NCBI GenBank assembly: GCA_900547035.1
Contig: URFM01000010.1
Span: 1-64,000 of the forward strand
Source: an uncultured Clostridium sp.
GTDB taxonomy: Bacteria; Bacillota; Clostridia; Lachnospirales; Lachnospiraceae
DNA length: 64,000 nucleotides
Reading direction: 5' to 3'
In this document: positions 9,195 through 17,408 of the stretch, one piece after another
Layout: the number at the start of each line of letters is the position of its first letter
Numbering within the stretch: the first letter of the stretch is position 1
Program-made: the position numbers and the translations under genes
The notes under the pieces: model-generated
Databases searched by the model: none
What the model was told of the DNA's origin: nothing
What the model saw: the letters and a program-made list of their open reading frames with translations, nothing else

Positions 9195-9351
9195 GAATGA
9201 AAACTGTGACTTTTTGATCTGGATTTCCTGTCTAAACCGCATTAACATAATATAGTAAGGTGTATAAATTGCGGCATTTTTGGAAAAAATCCGTTCAACC
9301 GATGACTTACATGGAACACATCAGAAGGAGCAGACAAGGAGGCAGAATTTT

Positions 9352-10524
9352 ATGTTGGAATCAGTGGAAGAAAAGGCGATGGTACAATTTCTGGAACGGT
9401 TTGACGACAACCCCTTCCGCATCCGTTTTCAGGATCACGAATATCAGGTGGGAACGGGACAGCCTGTGTTTACGGTAGACTTTAAGAAGCCGATTCCTGT
9501 ATCCCGGCTTTTGACCAGTACGTCCCTGGCTCTGGGAGAGGCATACATGGACGGAGACCTGGAGATCGAGGGGAACCTTTACAATGCCCTGGATCATTTC
9601 CTGGGACAAATGGGGAAATTCTCTACAGATGAGGGGGCTTTAAAAAAGCTGATTCATACCTCTCTTTCCAAGAAAAATCAGGAAAAAGAAGTGACCAGCC
9701 ATTATGATATTGGAAATGATTTTTATAAGCTGTGGCTGGATTCCACCATGAGTTATTCCTGCGCCTATTTTGCCCATGAGAACGATACCCTCTACGAAGC
9801 ACAGGTTCATAAAGTAGATTATATTTTAAAAAAGCTTCATCTGGAGAAGGGGATGAGCCTTCTGGATATCGGCTGCGGCTGGGGATTTCTTCTGATCGAA
9901 GCAGCCAGGAAATACGGAGTGAAGGGGACTGGAATTACACTAAGCCATGAGCAATATAAGGAGTTCCAAAAGCGGATTAAAGAGCAGAAGCTGGAGGATC
10001 TGCTGACAGTGGAGCTGATGGACTACCGGGATCTGCCAAAGTCCGGCATGACCTTTGACCGGGTGGTCAGCGTCGGAATGGTGGAACATGTGGGAAGGGA
10101 GAATTACCCGTTCTTTGTCCAGGATGCCGCCAAGGCGCTGAAGCCCGGCGGACTGTTTCTGCTGCACTTTATCAGCAGCGTGACGGAACATGCGGGAGAC
10201 CCGTGGATTAAGAGATACATTTTCCCGGGCGGTGTTATTCCCAGCCTGAGAGAGATGATTTCCGCTATGGGAGACGAGGGGTTCCATGTTCTGGATGTGG
10301 AAAACCTGCGGCTTCACTACAATAAGACACTGCTGTGCTGGGAGAAAAATTACCGGGAGCATTTGGATCAGGTCAGGGAAATGTTCGACGAGCGGTTTGT
10401 CCGTATGTGGGATTTGTACTTGTCCGCCTGCGCCGCGACTTTTCATAATGGAATTATTGATCTGCATCAGATCCTGGCCTCCAAGGGCGTAAACAATAAT
10501 ATTCCGATGGTCCGTTGGTACTAA
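9352..10524 (+). CDS. cfa: Cyclopropane-fatty-acyl-phospholipid synthase
   Basis: A 390-residue SAM-dependent methyltransferase that adds a methylene bridge across double bonds of membrane phospholipid acyl chains. ATG 9352 has AAGGAGG 7 bases upstream; longer in-frame starts lack a ribosome site. Visible motifs are the SAM-binding loop LLDIGCGWGF (about residue 170), HYDIGNDFYKLWLD and SYSCAYF typical of the Cfa family, and VEHVGRENY. The N-terminal domain is present, so the protein is near full length. It stands alone between two intergenic regions. Membrane modification of this kind is usually linked to stress or stationary phase. Confidence 0.92.
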   Translation: MLESVEEKAMVQFLERFDDNPFRIRFQDHEYQVGTGQPVFTVDFKKPIPVSRLLTSTSLALGEAYMDGDLEIEGNLYNALDHFLGQMGKFSTDEGALKKLIHTSLSKKNQEKEVTSHYDIGNDFYKLWLDSTMSYSCAYFAHENDTLYEAQVHKVDYILKKLHLEKGMSLLDIGCGWGFLLIEAARKYGVKGTGITLSHEQYKEFQKRIKEQKLEDLLTVELMDYRDLPKSGMTFDRVVSVGMVEHVGRENYPFFVQDAAKALKPGGLFLLHFISSVTEHAGDPWIKRYIFPGGVIPSLREMISAMGDEGFHVLDVENLRLHYNKTLLCWEKNYREHLDQVREMFDERFVRMWDLYLSACAATFHNGIIDLHQILASKGVNNNIPMVRWY

Positions 10525-10574
10525 TGCTGTAAAATGGCTGTGAGATTCCTAAAAGATTTTTAACAATTTTCTTG

Positions 10575-10603
10575 CTGACAAAACGCAGTGTTTTTTGTAT
10601 AAT
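10575..10603 (+). promoter_or_regulatory. Sigma-A-type promoter for the CNNM/CBS gene
   Basis: CTGACA (10575-10580) and TATAAT (10598-10603) are separated by 17 bases, 48 bases ahead of the start codon. Confidence 0.72.
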
Positions 10604-10650
10604 ATCAATCGTAGGTTAATTTTTTATTAAAAAAGGAGGAATTTTTTATT

Positions 10651-11994
10651 ATGGAAGGCGACCCAGCTTCGGGCAGTATCGCGTTTCAATTGTTGGTTCT
10701 TGTAATTCTCACGGCGGTGAACGCGTTCTTCGCAGGAGCGGAGATGGCGGTAGTGTCGGTGAATAAGAACAAAATTCGTCGTTTGGCGGAACAGGGGAAT
10801 AGGAATGCGGCTCTGATTGAGCGGCTGATGGAAGATTCCACGGTTTTCCTTTCCACCATTCAGGTAGCAATTACGCTGGCGGGATTTTTCTCCAGTGCTT
10901 CGGCGGCCACAGGTATCGCCCAGGTATTGGCGGTGCAGTTAAACGGCTTGGGAATTCCCTACAGTCAGTCGATTGCGCAGACAGGAGTAACCATTATCCT
11001 GGCTTACTTTACTCTGGTTTTTGGCGAATTGGTTCCGAAACGTGTAGCGCTGCAGAAGGCAGAAGGATTCAGCCTCTTTTGTGTGCGCCCAATTTACTAC
11101 ATTTCTAAGGTAATGAAACCTTTTATCATGCTGCTGTCCTTTTCGACCAGTACGGTTCTGAAACTGATCGGTATGCACAATGAAAGCCTTGAGGAGGAGG
11201 TTTCTGAGGAGGAAATCAAGTCCCTTTTGGAGCAGGGCAGTGAGACGGGCGTATTTAATGAGATTGAAAAAGAAATGATTACATCCATCTTTTCCTTTGA
11301 CGACAAGCGGGCCAAAGAGGTCATGGTCCCCCGCCAGGATATGGTTGCGGTGGATTTGGAGGACCCGGTGGAAGAGTACATCGACGAGATTCTGGAGAGT
11401 ATGCATTCCCGGATTCCGGTCTATGAGGGAGAGATTGACAATATAATTGGTATCCTTTCCATGAAGGATTTCATGATTAAGGCGAAGGAAACCTCATTTA
11501 CGGAGGTGGATATCCGTTCTATTATGCGGGAGCCCTTCTTCGTACCGGAAAACCAGAAGACGGACGTACTGTTTAAGGAGATGCAGAAGAACAAGACCAA
11601 AGTGGCGATTCTGATCGACGAGTACGGCGGTGTGTCCGGTATGGTGACCATGGAGGATCTGGTGGAGGAGATTGTAGGCGATATCCAGGATGAACATGAG
11701 GACGAGGAGCCGGAGATTTCCAGCCTGGAACCCCATAAGGTATACAAAGTGATGGGCGGCATTCAGATTTTTGATCTGAATGAAGAGCTTCATCTCCATA
11801 TTGAAAGTGCCTGTGATACCCTGTCTGGTTATTTGATTGAGCAGCTGGGCTATATCCCTCATCCGGAGGATCTTCCGCTGAAGGTGGAAACCGAGGAGGC
11901 GGATTACGAGGTAATGGAGATGGATGACCGGGTGATTCAGTGGGTTAAACTGACCTTGAAAGATAAACCGAAGCCTCAGGTGGAGGAATTATAA
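10651..11994 (+). CDS. Hemolysin-family (TlyC/CorC-type) CNNM-CBS membrane protein
   Basis: A 447-residue protein with the order CNNM/DUF21 membrane domain (about residues 10-200, beginning ILTAVNAFFAGAEMAVVSVN), a CBS pair (about 215-340, with VMVPRQDMVAVD and DEYGGVSGMVTMEDLVEEIV) and a C-terminal CorC_HlyC domain (about 355-440). Despite the hemolysin label, relatives are now tied to magnesium or other cation export and homeostasis. ATG 10651 follows AAAGGAGG. It has its own sigma-A promoter and terminator, so it is monocistronic. Confidence 0.88.
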   Translation: MEGDPASGSIAFQLLVLVILTAVNAFFAGAEMAVVSVNKNKIRRLAEQGNRNAALIERLMEDSTVFLSTIQVAITLAGFFSSASAATGIAQVLAVQLNGLGIPYSQSIAQTGVTIILAYFTLVFGELVPKRVALQKAEGFSLFCVRPIYYISKVMKPFIMLLSFSTSTVLKLIGMHNESLEEEVSEEEIKSLLEQGSETGVFNEIEKEMITSIFSFDDKRAKEVMVPRQDMVAVDLEDPVEEYIDEILESMHSRIPVYEGEIDNIIGILSMKDFMIKAKETSFTEVDIRSIMREPFFVPENQKTDVLFKEMQKNKTKVAILIDEYGGVSGMVTMEDLVEEIVGDIQDEHEDEEPEISSLEPHKVYKVMGGIQIFDLNEELHLHIESACDTLSGYLIEQLGYIPHPEDLPLKVETEEADYEVMEMDDRVIQWVKLTLKDKPKPQVEEL

Positions 11995-12004
11995 TCTAAA
12001 AAGC

Positions 12005-12027
12005 AAAAGCCGGGTTTTCCGGCTTTT
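12005..12027 (+). terminator. Terminator hairpin after the CNNM/CBS gene
   Basis: AAAAGCCGG (12005-12013) and CCGGCTTTT (12019-12027) form a 9-base perfect stem with a 5-base loop, ending in T residues. Confidence 0.8.
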
Positions 12028-12107
12028 CAGGCGGCTTTGCTGCCGCCGGCTTTACAGCGAACGCTGTTCAGATATACACTCAAAAAAACACAGGAGGAGA
12101 CGAAGTA

Positions 12108-13268
12108 ATGAGTTTTTTGTTGGATGGAGTGATGGCCCTCGCCACACCCGACGGTCTGAAAATGGTCGTCATGTATGTAGTCGGAATCATCTTGATCTGG
12201 CTGGCAATCAAGAAGGAGTATGAGCCTTCTCTGCTGCTGCCCCTGGGATTTGGAGCGATTCTGGTAAACCTTCCTTATTCCGGAGTAATCGACCAGCTGG
12301 TTCAGGGAAAGGTGGAATCCCACGGAATTATCCAGTGGCTGTTTGAGGTTGGAATCGAGGCCTCCGAGGCGATGCCTATTCTGCTGTTTATCGGAATCGG
12401 CGCCATGATCGATTTCGGCCCCCTGTTAAGCCAGCCGGTACTGTTCCTGTTTGGCGCTGCCGCTCAGTTCGGTATCTTTGCGGCGATCCTTATCGCATGC
12501 GTTATGGGATTTGATTTGAAAGATGCGGCTTCTATCGGTATCATCGGCGCAGCTGACGGTCCTACGGCAATTCTGGTATCCCAGGTGCTGAGTTCCAATT
12601 ATATGGGACCCATTGCGGTGGCGGCATATTCTTACATGGCTCTGGTACCCATTATCCAGCCCTTTGCTATTAAGCTGGTTACCACTAAGAAAGAGCGCTG
12701 CATTCATATGACCTACAATCCCGGTGATGTGAGCAAGTTTATGAGAATCGCATTCCCCATTGCGGTTACCATTATCGTTGGTTTGATTTCTCCGCAGTCC
12801 GTAGCGCTGGTAGGCTTCTTGATGTTTGGTAATCTTTTAAGAGAATGTGGAGTGCTGAACAGCTTAAGTCAGACCGCTCAGGATGACCTGGCAAATATTA
12901 TCACTCTGCTGCTGGGAATTACTATCTCCTTCAGTATGAAGGCTGCTGATTTCGTAAATCCTCAGACCATCATGATCATGGTTTTGGGTCTGGTAGCTTT
13001 CGTATTCGATACCATCGGCGGCTGTCTGTTCGCAAAGCTGGTGAATGTTTTCTTAAAGATGGCTGGAAAGCCTCCGGTAAACCCCATGATCGGCGGCTGT
13101 GGAATCTCCGCATTCCCCATGTCCTCCCGTGTAGTTCAGAAGATGGCTGCTGAGGCTGAGCCCGGAAACATCATCCTGATGCAGGCTGCCGGAACCAACG
13201 TATCCGGACAGGTTGCTTCCGTAATCGCCGGAGGCCTTGTAATCAGCGTTGTAACCCAGTTCCTGTAA
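12108..13268 (+). CDS. Sodium ion-translocating decarboxylase beta subunit (OadB/GcdB family)
   Basis: A 386-residue polytopic membrane protein. It carries the conserved GAADGPTAILVSQVL region and the SYMALVPIIQP region found in OadB/MmdB/GcdB, whose aspartate and tyrosine take part in carboxybiotin decarboxylation and sodium pumping. Family length is 370-430. ATG 12108 follows AGGAGGAGACGAAGT. The alpha (carboxyltransferase) and biotin-carrier subunits are not next to it; the only partner is a 42-residue OadG-like gene 19 bases downstream. Which decarboxylase it serves cannot be told from the window. Confidence 0.9.
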   Translation: MSFLLDGVMALATPDGLKMVVMYVVGIILIWLAIKKEYEPSLLLPLGFGAILVNLPYSGVIDQLVQGKVESHGIIQWLFEVGIEASEAMPILLFIGIGAMIDFGPLLSQPVLFLFGAAAQFGIFAAILIACVMGFDLKDAASIGIIGAADGPTAILVSQVLSSNYMGPIAVAAYSYMALVPIIQPFAIKLVTTKKERCIHMTYNPGDVSKFMRIAFPIAVTIIVGLISPQSVALVGFLMFGNLLRECGVLNSLSQTAQDDLANIITLLLGITISFSMKAADFVNPQTIMIMVLGLVAFVFDTIGGCLFAKLVNVFLKMAGKPPVNPMIGGCGISAFPMSSRVVQKMAAEAEPGNIILMQAAGTNVSGQVASVIAGGLVISVVTQFL

Positions 13269-13287
13269 AGAGAAGGGAGAATGAAGG

Positions 13288-13416
13288 ATGAACATGCAGA
13301 ATATCGAAATTGCGTTGGAAATTATGTTAAAAGGTATGGTGGGAATCTTCGTTGCGATTTTTGTTATCATGGTCTGCGTAATGATTCTCAGCAAGATTGG
13401 AAACGGAAAGAAATAA
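13288..13416 (+). CDS. OadG-related small membrane subunit (42 residues)
   Basis: A short gene, 19 bases after oadB. It reads MNMQNIEIALEIMLKGMVGI followed by one hydrophobic segment (FVAIFVIMVCVMIL) and a basic tail SKIGNGKK. This is the size and layout of the small OadG-related subunit: an N-terminal amphipathic stretch, one membrane helix and a short cytoplasmic end. Full-length gamma subunits are about 80-110 residues with a longer tail, so this is a minimal version. It probably holds the beta subunit in the decarboxylase complex. Start at 13288 gives the hydrophobic product; ATG 13281 is in another frame with no such product. Confidence 0.72.
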   Translation: MNMQNIEIALEIMLKGMVGIFVAIFVIMVCVMILSKIGNGKK

Positions 13417-13446
13417 TCGCCTACATCCATTAATATTTCCATAAAA

Positions 13447-13487
13447 AGAAATCCCCTGGGAGAAATGGGAACTCCCGGGGGATTTCT
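13447..13487. terminator. Bidirectional terminator between the OadB operon and ychF
   Basis: AGAAATCCCCTGGGAG (13447-13462) and CTCCCGGGGGATTTCT (13472-13487) form a 16-base stem with one G-T pair. T-rich sequence exits on both strands, so it can end both convergent units. Confidence 0.82.
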
Positions 13488-13507
13488 TTGCTGTAAGAGT
13501 TAAGCGC

Positions 13508-13529
13508 AGGCGCGCAGCGCCTGTTTTTA
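13508..13529 (+). terminator. Second hairpin with T-run, plus strand
   Basis: CAGGCGC (13508-13514), 3-base loop, GCGCCTG (13518-13524), then five T. It would act as a back-up terminator for the oadB operon on the plus strand. Confidence 0.6.
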
Positions 13530-13551
13530 GGCTTTTTAGGCGCTTGCATTT

Positions 13552-14649
13552 TTAGACGTTAAACCGGAACAGAACTACATCTCCATCCTTCATCACATAG
13601 TCCTTGCCCTCAGAACGGACCAGGCCCTTTTCTTTTGCGGCAGTCATGCTTCCGCAGGCCATCAGGTCATCGTAGGCCACTACCTCGGCACGAATAAAGC
13701 CGCGTTCAAAGTCGCTGTGAATCTTTCCGGCAGCCTGGGGAGCCTTGGTCCCCACCTTGATGGTCCAGGCGCGGCTTTCCTGGGGACCGGCGGTCAGGTA
13801 GCTGATTAACCCTAAAATCCGGTAGCTGGCGGCAATGAGCTTCTCGAGGCCGGATTCCTTCAGTCCCAAATCCTCCAGGAACATCTTCTTTTCGTCTTCC
13901 TCCAGTTCGGCAATTTCCTGCTCGATTTCCGCGCAGATGACGAAAACCTCACAGCCGTTATCCGCAGCGAAGTTCCGAACCTCCTGAACGTAATGGTTGG
14001 ACGCGCCGTCGTCGGCTAAGTCATCCTCTGCCACATTGGCCGCAAAGATAACCGGTTTCCAGGTCAGGAGAGTCAGGGAGTTGATCAGGGCCAGTTCGTC
14101 CTCGTCCTCTGTCTCAAAACTTCTGGCTAACTTTCCTTCCTCCAAATGGGCCTTCATGGCCTTTAGAAGCTCTACCTCTTTGGCCAGCTCTTTGTTATTA
14201 AAGGCGCCTTTGGACTGCTTGGCAATTCTGCGCTCCAGAAGCTCAATGTCGGAGAAAATCAGCTCCAGATTAATGGTTTCGATATCTCTTAAAGGATCTA
14301 CGCTTCCGTCCACATGGATGACATTGGGATCATCAAAGCAGCGGACTACATGGACGATGGCATCCACCTCCCGGATGTTGGAGAGAAACTGGTTGCCCAG
14401 TCCCTCGCCCTTGGATGCGCCTTTGACCAGGCCGGCAATATCCACAAACTCGATGACGGCCGGGGTTGTCTTGGCGGAATTGTACATGGCGGTCAGTTTG
14501 TCCAGACGGGGGTCTGGAACAGGCACTACGCCTACATTAGGGTCAATGGTACAGAATGGATAGTTGGCGGATTCGGCTCCCGCCTTGGTCAGGGAATTGA
14601 ACAGGGTGCTTTTGCCTACGTTTGGCAGTCCGACGATTCCTAATTTCAT
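13552..14649 (-). CDS. ychF: Redox-regulated ATPase YchF (Obg-family)
   Basis: A 365-residue P-loop protein of the universally conserved YchF/OLA1 group. G1 motif GLPNVGKSTLFN is at about residues 6-17; VEFVDIAGLVKGASKGEGLG is the G3 region. The helical domain and the C-terminal TGS domain follow, ending in the family-typical GDVVLFRFNV. YchF binds ATP rather than GTP and interacts with ribosomes. Length matches the family (363-365). It is transcribed alone on the minus strand from a promoter at 14733-14761. Confidence 0.95.
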   Translation of the reverse strand: MKLGIVGLPNVGKSTLFNSLTKAGAESANYPFCTIDPNVGVVPVPDPRLDKLTAMYNSAKTTPAVIEFVDIAGLVKGASKGEGLGNQFLSNIREVDAIVHVVRCFDDPNVIHVDGSVDPLRDIETINLELIFSDIELLERRIAKQSKGAFNNKELAKEVELLKAMKAHLEEGKLARSFETEDEDELALINSLTLLTWKPVIFAANVAEDDLADDGASNHYVQEVRNFAADNGCEVFVICAEIEQEIAELEEDEKKMFLEDLGLKESGLEKLIAASYRILGLISYLTAGPQESRAWTIKVGTKAPQAAGKIHSDFERGFIRAEVVAYDDLMACGSMTAAKEKGLVRSEGKDYVMKDGDVVLFRFNV

Positions 14650-14732
14650 AATCTATGATATCTCCTTCGTTTTTCTTGTGTTTACAAGGTTTTCTGATTT
14701 TACTCCGGGAAAGGTCCCATCGCAACAATCCG

Positions 14733-14761
14733 ATTATATCACAGCAGCCAAAAACCCACAA
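14733..14761 (-). promoter_or_regulatory. Sigma-A-type promoter for ychF (minus strand)
   Basis: On the minus strand TTGTGG (plus 14756-14761), 17 bases, then TGA-TATAAT with TATAAT at plus 14733-14738, an extended -10. It lies about 85 bases ahead of the ychF start. The rest of the gap (14765-14928) shows nothing recognisable. Confidence 0.7.
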
Positions 14762-14928
14762 GAGCATAGTCGTTTTTGGATTGTGTAACTTTCCCTGCGT
14801 TTCATACGGTCCTCTGATCGAGCGTCCGATTGGTCCGGTGTATACGTTTTGTCAATTTTAGTGTCTTAGATCTCTGAGAATCAGGAATATGCCGAAGACA
14901 AAAGACAGAATGGGAGGGGAAGAAAAGC

Positions 14929-17145
14929 TCAAAAACGGGTCTGAAAGTGGGAGGCAAACTGTTCTTGAGCAAACCGGAGGGCTTCTTCGGGCGTAGCGAC
15001 GTTGCTGTAAGCGTTTTTTACAGCCATTCCCAGGATGCTTAAAAACTTCCGTTCATCAAAAGGAATCCCGGCATCCCGCGGGATCCGCTCTCCTTTGGAG
15101 AGGGGGAAGCACTTTTTTGCCAGATTCATCCAGGGAAAAAGATTGACCACTTCATAATTTTCGTAGGTCAGGCGGCAGGAGGAGGTGCTGCCCAGAAGGG
15201 CGGCGGCGGAAGAGATCGGCTCGCTGCACATCCATTTGATAAAGGATAAGGCCTCCTTGGGATAGCGGGAAAAACGGGATACGCCAAGACTTCCGCCGCC
15301 GATTAAGGGATTTGAACCGGGAACCATGGCATATCCAATGTTCCCGGCTATCCGGGAAGCGTGATCCAGGAGGCCGCTGGCATAATTGCTGTACAGGATA
15401 GACATAGCATAGTTGCCTGAAGCAAAGGCCCGGGCCGTGTCGGTCCACCAGGAGCAGTGGACGGGAGCAGTGCAGCGTTTGAGATCAACCAGTTCCCTTA
15501 GGGAGTCCAGAGCCGCCGGGGAGTCCAGATGGATTTCGCGGTTCCCGTCATAGAGGTTCTCTTGGCGGGCAAAAAGCCGGGCTAGATATTCGGAGCCAGC
15601 CACACCGGTAGATCCCATGGTGACGGTAGCGCCGTATTCGACTGGAGAAGTCGGATTGAGCTTCTTGGTAAAAAAGGCGGCAATCCGGTTAAATTCATCA
15701 AAGGTCTGAGGCGGCCTCAGTTCAGTCTTGAACTGCTCGAAATACAACCGCCGGCAGATAGGGCTCTCAAAGAGATCCTTCCGGTAAAACAGAATCTGCA
15801 CGCTGGGGGTAGAGGGCAGGGCACAGACCTCTCCGTGAACTACGGCATAATTTTCCGCCGTGCCGTCCAGCAGGCCGGAAAAACACTGGCATATATCCGG
15901 GTCAATCTGGCGCAAGGGTTTTAGGAGCTTTTCTGAAAACCAGGAAAGCCACGTGACATCCATCCGAATCACGTCATAATTGGAGGAGGAGGGAAAGCTG
16001 TTAAAGGCCTCGTAAATCTCATCATAGGAAAAGATGCATACATTGACCGGTATGCCGCTTTTGTGGGTATAGAGCCGGGAAAAGCTCTGCATGATGTAAG
16101 CCTCCGGGCTGTCAAGGGTAATGATGTTCAAACAGGGGCAAGTTTTGGATGTAATGATATTGGAATACCAGTCCCGGAATCCGCTGCCCTCCAGTATCCG
16201 GCTCGGGACGCTGTCCGCTTTGCCCACAGCCTGCCGGATCAGCGTTTCTGCAGCAATTTTTCCCAGCTGACGGTAATTCATTTCGTATTTCGTAAAATCA
16301 TTTTCCGGCATGGTGAAGGTAGGGGAGACCGTGAAAATGTCGGGTTTCATATCTTGACCGAAAAATGTGGCGCAGATGTCTTTTACACTTTCAGCAAACC
16401 CATAATCGGAGATGAAAAAAGCCTGAGGCATGGAGTGGCCGGAAAGCTGGATGATGTGCTGGTAGCGGCGGGACAGGTCCGTCTGGATGTGCGTAACCCG
16501 ACAGCTGGTTCCTTCTGCGACCTGCATAAATCCTCGGTAAAAATCCCGTTCGTTGGAAAAGTGAAGGCTGCCTGTCATCAGGCATACGTTGGAATAACGG
16601 CGTTCCAGAGCCTTGCGTGCCATATCACGTCCGGCCATCTCATAGTCAAAGCTGATGAAGGGAGCCTCAAAAGAAGGCTTGTGTTCAACAAATAAAACGG
16701 GTGCCCCGGCAGCGTACTCTCCAGCAGTCCGTTCTTTGTAGACCGAATCCTCATAAACCGTCCCTGCGGCAATAGAAAGGCACGCGATGCCCTTTACCAG
16801 CAGAGGGCTAATCTCCATAAAAGCTTCTTCCTCGCTGGAGGGAGTGTTTTGCCGGGTAAGATGCTGGGTTACTGAGAATCCATGGGACTGGGCATAGTGC
16901 TTGAAACCGGAATAAAACTCCGCATACTGCTTGGCTTGGGGGCTGGGCATGATGACAGCCAGGGAATTATTAGGGCCTTTGCGGAGAAGGGCAGCCCGTT
17001 CGTTGGGGATATAGCCCAGTTCATGGGCGGCCTCCAGAACCCGCCGTATTTTTTCACTGCGCACATTTCCTTTTCCGTTCAGCACATTGGAAACCGTTCC
17101 TTGGGCAACGCCGGCCCGATTTGCGATATCTTTGATCGTTACCAT
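14929..17145 (-). CDS. LacI-family regulator fused to a family 1 extracellular solute-binding domain
   Basis: A 738-residue protein, about twice the length of a normal LacI repressor (330-350). Residues 1-50 are a LacI helix-turn-helix (VTIKDIANRAGVAQGTVSNV, then LNGKGNVRSEKI). Residues about 60-330 are a LacI-type periplasmic-binding core. From about 345 (LNIITLDSPEAYIMQSF, SGIPVNVCIFSYDEIYEAF) to the end it follows the type 2 solute-binding pattern of ABC sugar importers, including FYRKDLFES and GNYAMSILYSNY. There is no signal peptide, so it is cytoplasmic. It is divergent from an SBP-permease-permease operon, the obvious target. The frame is intact with no sign of a recent fusion artefact. 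Confidence 0.85.
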   Translation of the reverse strand: MVTIKDIANRAGVAQGTVSNVLNGKGNVRSEKIRRVLEAAHELGYIPNERAALLRKGPNNSLAVIMPSPQAKQYAEFYSGFKHYAQSHGFSVTQHLTRQNTPSSEEEAFMEISPLLVKGIACLSIAAGTVYEDSVYKERTAGEYAAGAPVLFVEHKPSFEAPFISFDYEMAGRDMARKALERRYSNVCLMTGSLHFSNERDFYRGFMQVAEGTSCRVTHIQTDLSRRYQHIIQLSGHSMPQAFFISDYGFAESVKDICATFFGQDMKPDIFTVSPTFTMPENDFTKYEMNYRQLGKIAAETLIRQAVGKADSVPSRILEGSGFRDWYSNIITSKTCPCLNIITLDSPEAYIMQSFSRLYTHKSGIPVNVCIFSYDEIYEAFNSFPSSSNYDVIRMDVTWLSWFSEKLLKPLRQIDPDICQCFSGLLDGTAENYAVVHGEVCALPSTPSVQILFYRKDLFESPICRRLYFEQFKTELRPPQTFDEFNRIAAFFTKKLNPTSPVEYGATVTMGSTGVAGSEYLARLFARQENLYDGNREIHLDSPAALDSLRELVDLKRCTAPVHCSWWTDTARAFASGNYAMSILYSNYASGLLDHASRIAGNIGYAMVPGSNPLIGGGSLGVSRFSRYPKEALSFIKWMCSEPISSAAALLGSTSSCRLTYENYEVVNLFPWMNLAKKCFPLSKGERIPRDAGIPFDERKFLSILGMAVKNAYSNVATPEEALRFAQEQFASHFQTRF

Positions 17146-17169
17146 AGAAGCCTCCTGTCTTTGGACTCT

Positions 17170-17198
17170 ACTATAGCATATTTGCTACTGTTCCACAA
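17170..17198 (-). promoter_or_regulatory. Promoter of the LacI-SBP fusion gene (minus strand)
   Basis: Minus strand TTGTGG (plus 17193-17198), 17-base spacer, TATAGT (plus 17170-17175). A ribosome site AGGAGG (plus 17152-17157) precedes the ATG. Confidence 0.68.
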
Positions 17199-17209
17199 TT
17201 GGAAAATGA

Positions 17210-17226
17210 TTTGAACACGATTCAAA
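17210..17226. promoter_or_regulatory. LacI-type operator candidate 1
   Basis: TTTGAACACGATTCAAA is a palindrome with 6-base arms around 5 bases, sitting just upstream of the regulator -35 box. It shares ACACGnTTCAAA with a second site at 17326-17341. Confidence 0.55.
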
Positions 17227-17325
17227 GTTAATTCATTGCAGCGGGTATTTGAGATGTATTTTGAGCTTACAATAAGGCTGTATGTAAAAGTTATGTAAAA
17301 ACTGAGGCAAATCTTAGACAACATT

Positions 17326-17355
17326 ATTGACACGTTTCAAATGCAATGTTACAAT
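17326..17355 (+). promoter_or_regulatory. Promoter of the ABC importer operon with overlapping operator candidate 2
   Basis: TTGACA (17327-17332), 17-base spacer, TACAAT (17350-17355). ATTGACACGTTTCAAA (17326-17341) overlaps the -35 box and matches operator 1, so a bound LacI protein would block polymerase. Start codon at 17409. Confidence 0.7.
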
Positions 17356-17408
17356 GCGGTTACAGAAACTACCACGGAATCATTTTGTAAATCAAAAGGA
17401 GGAGACAA

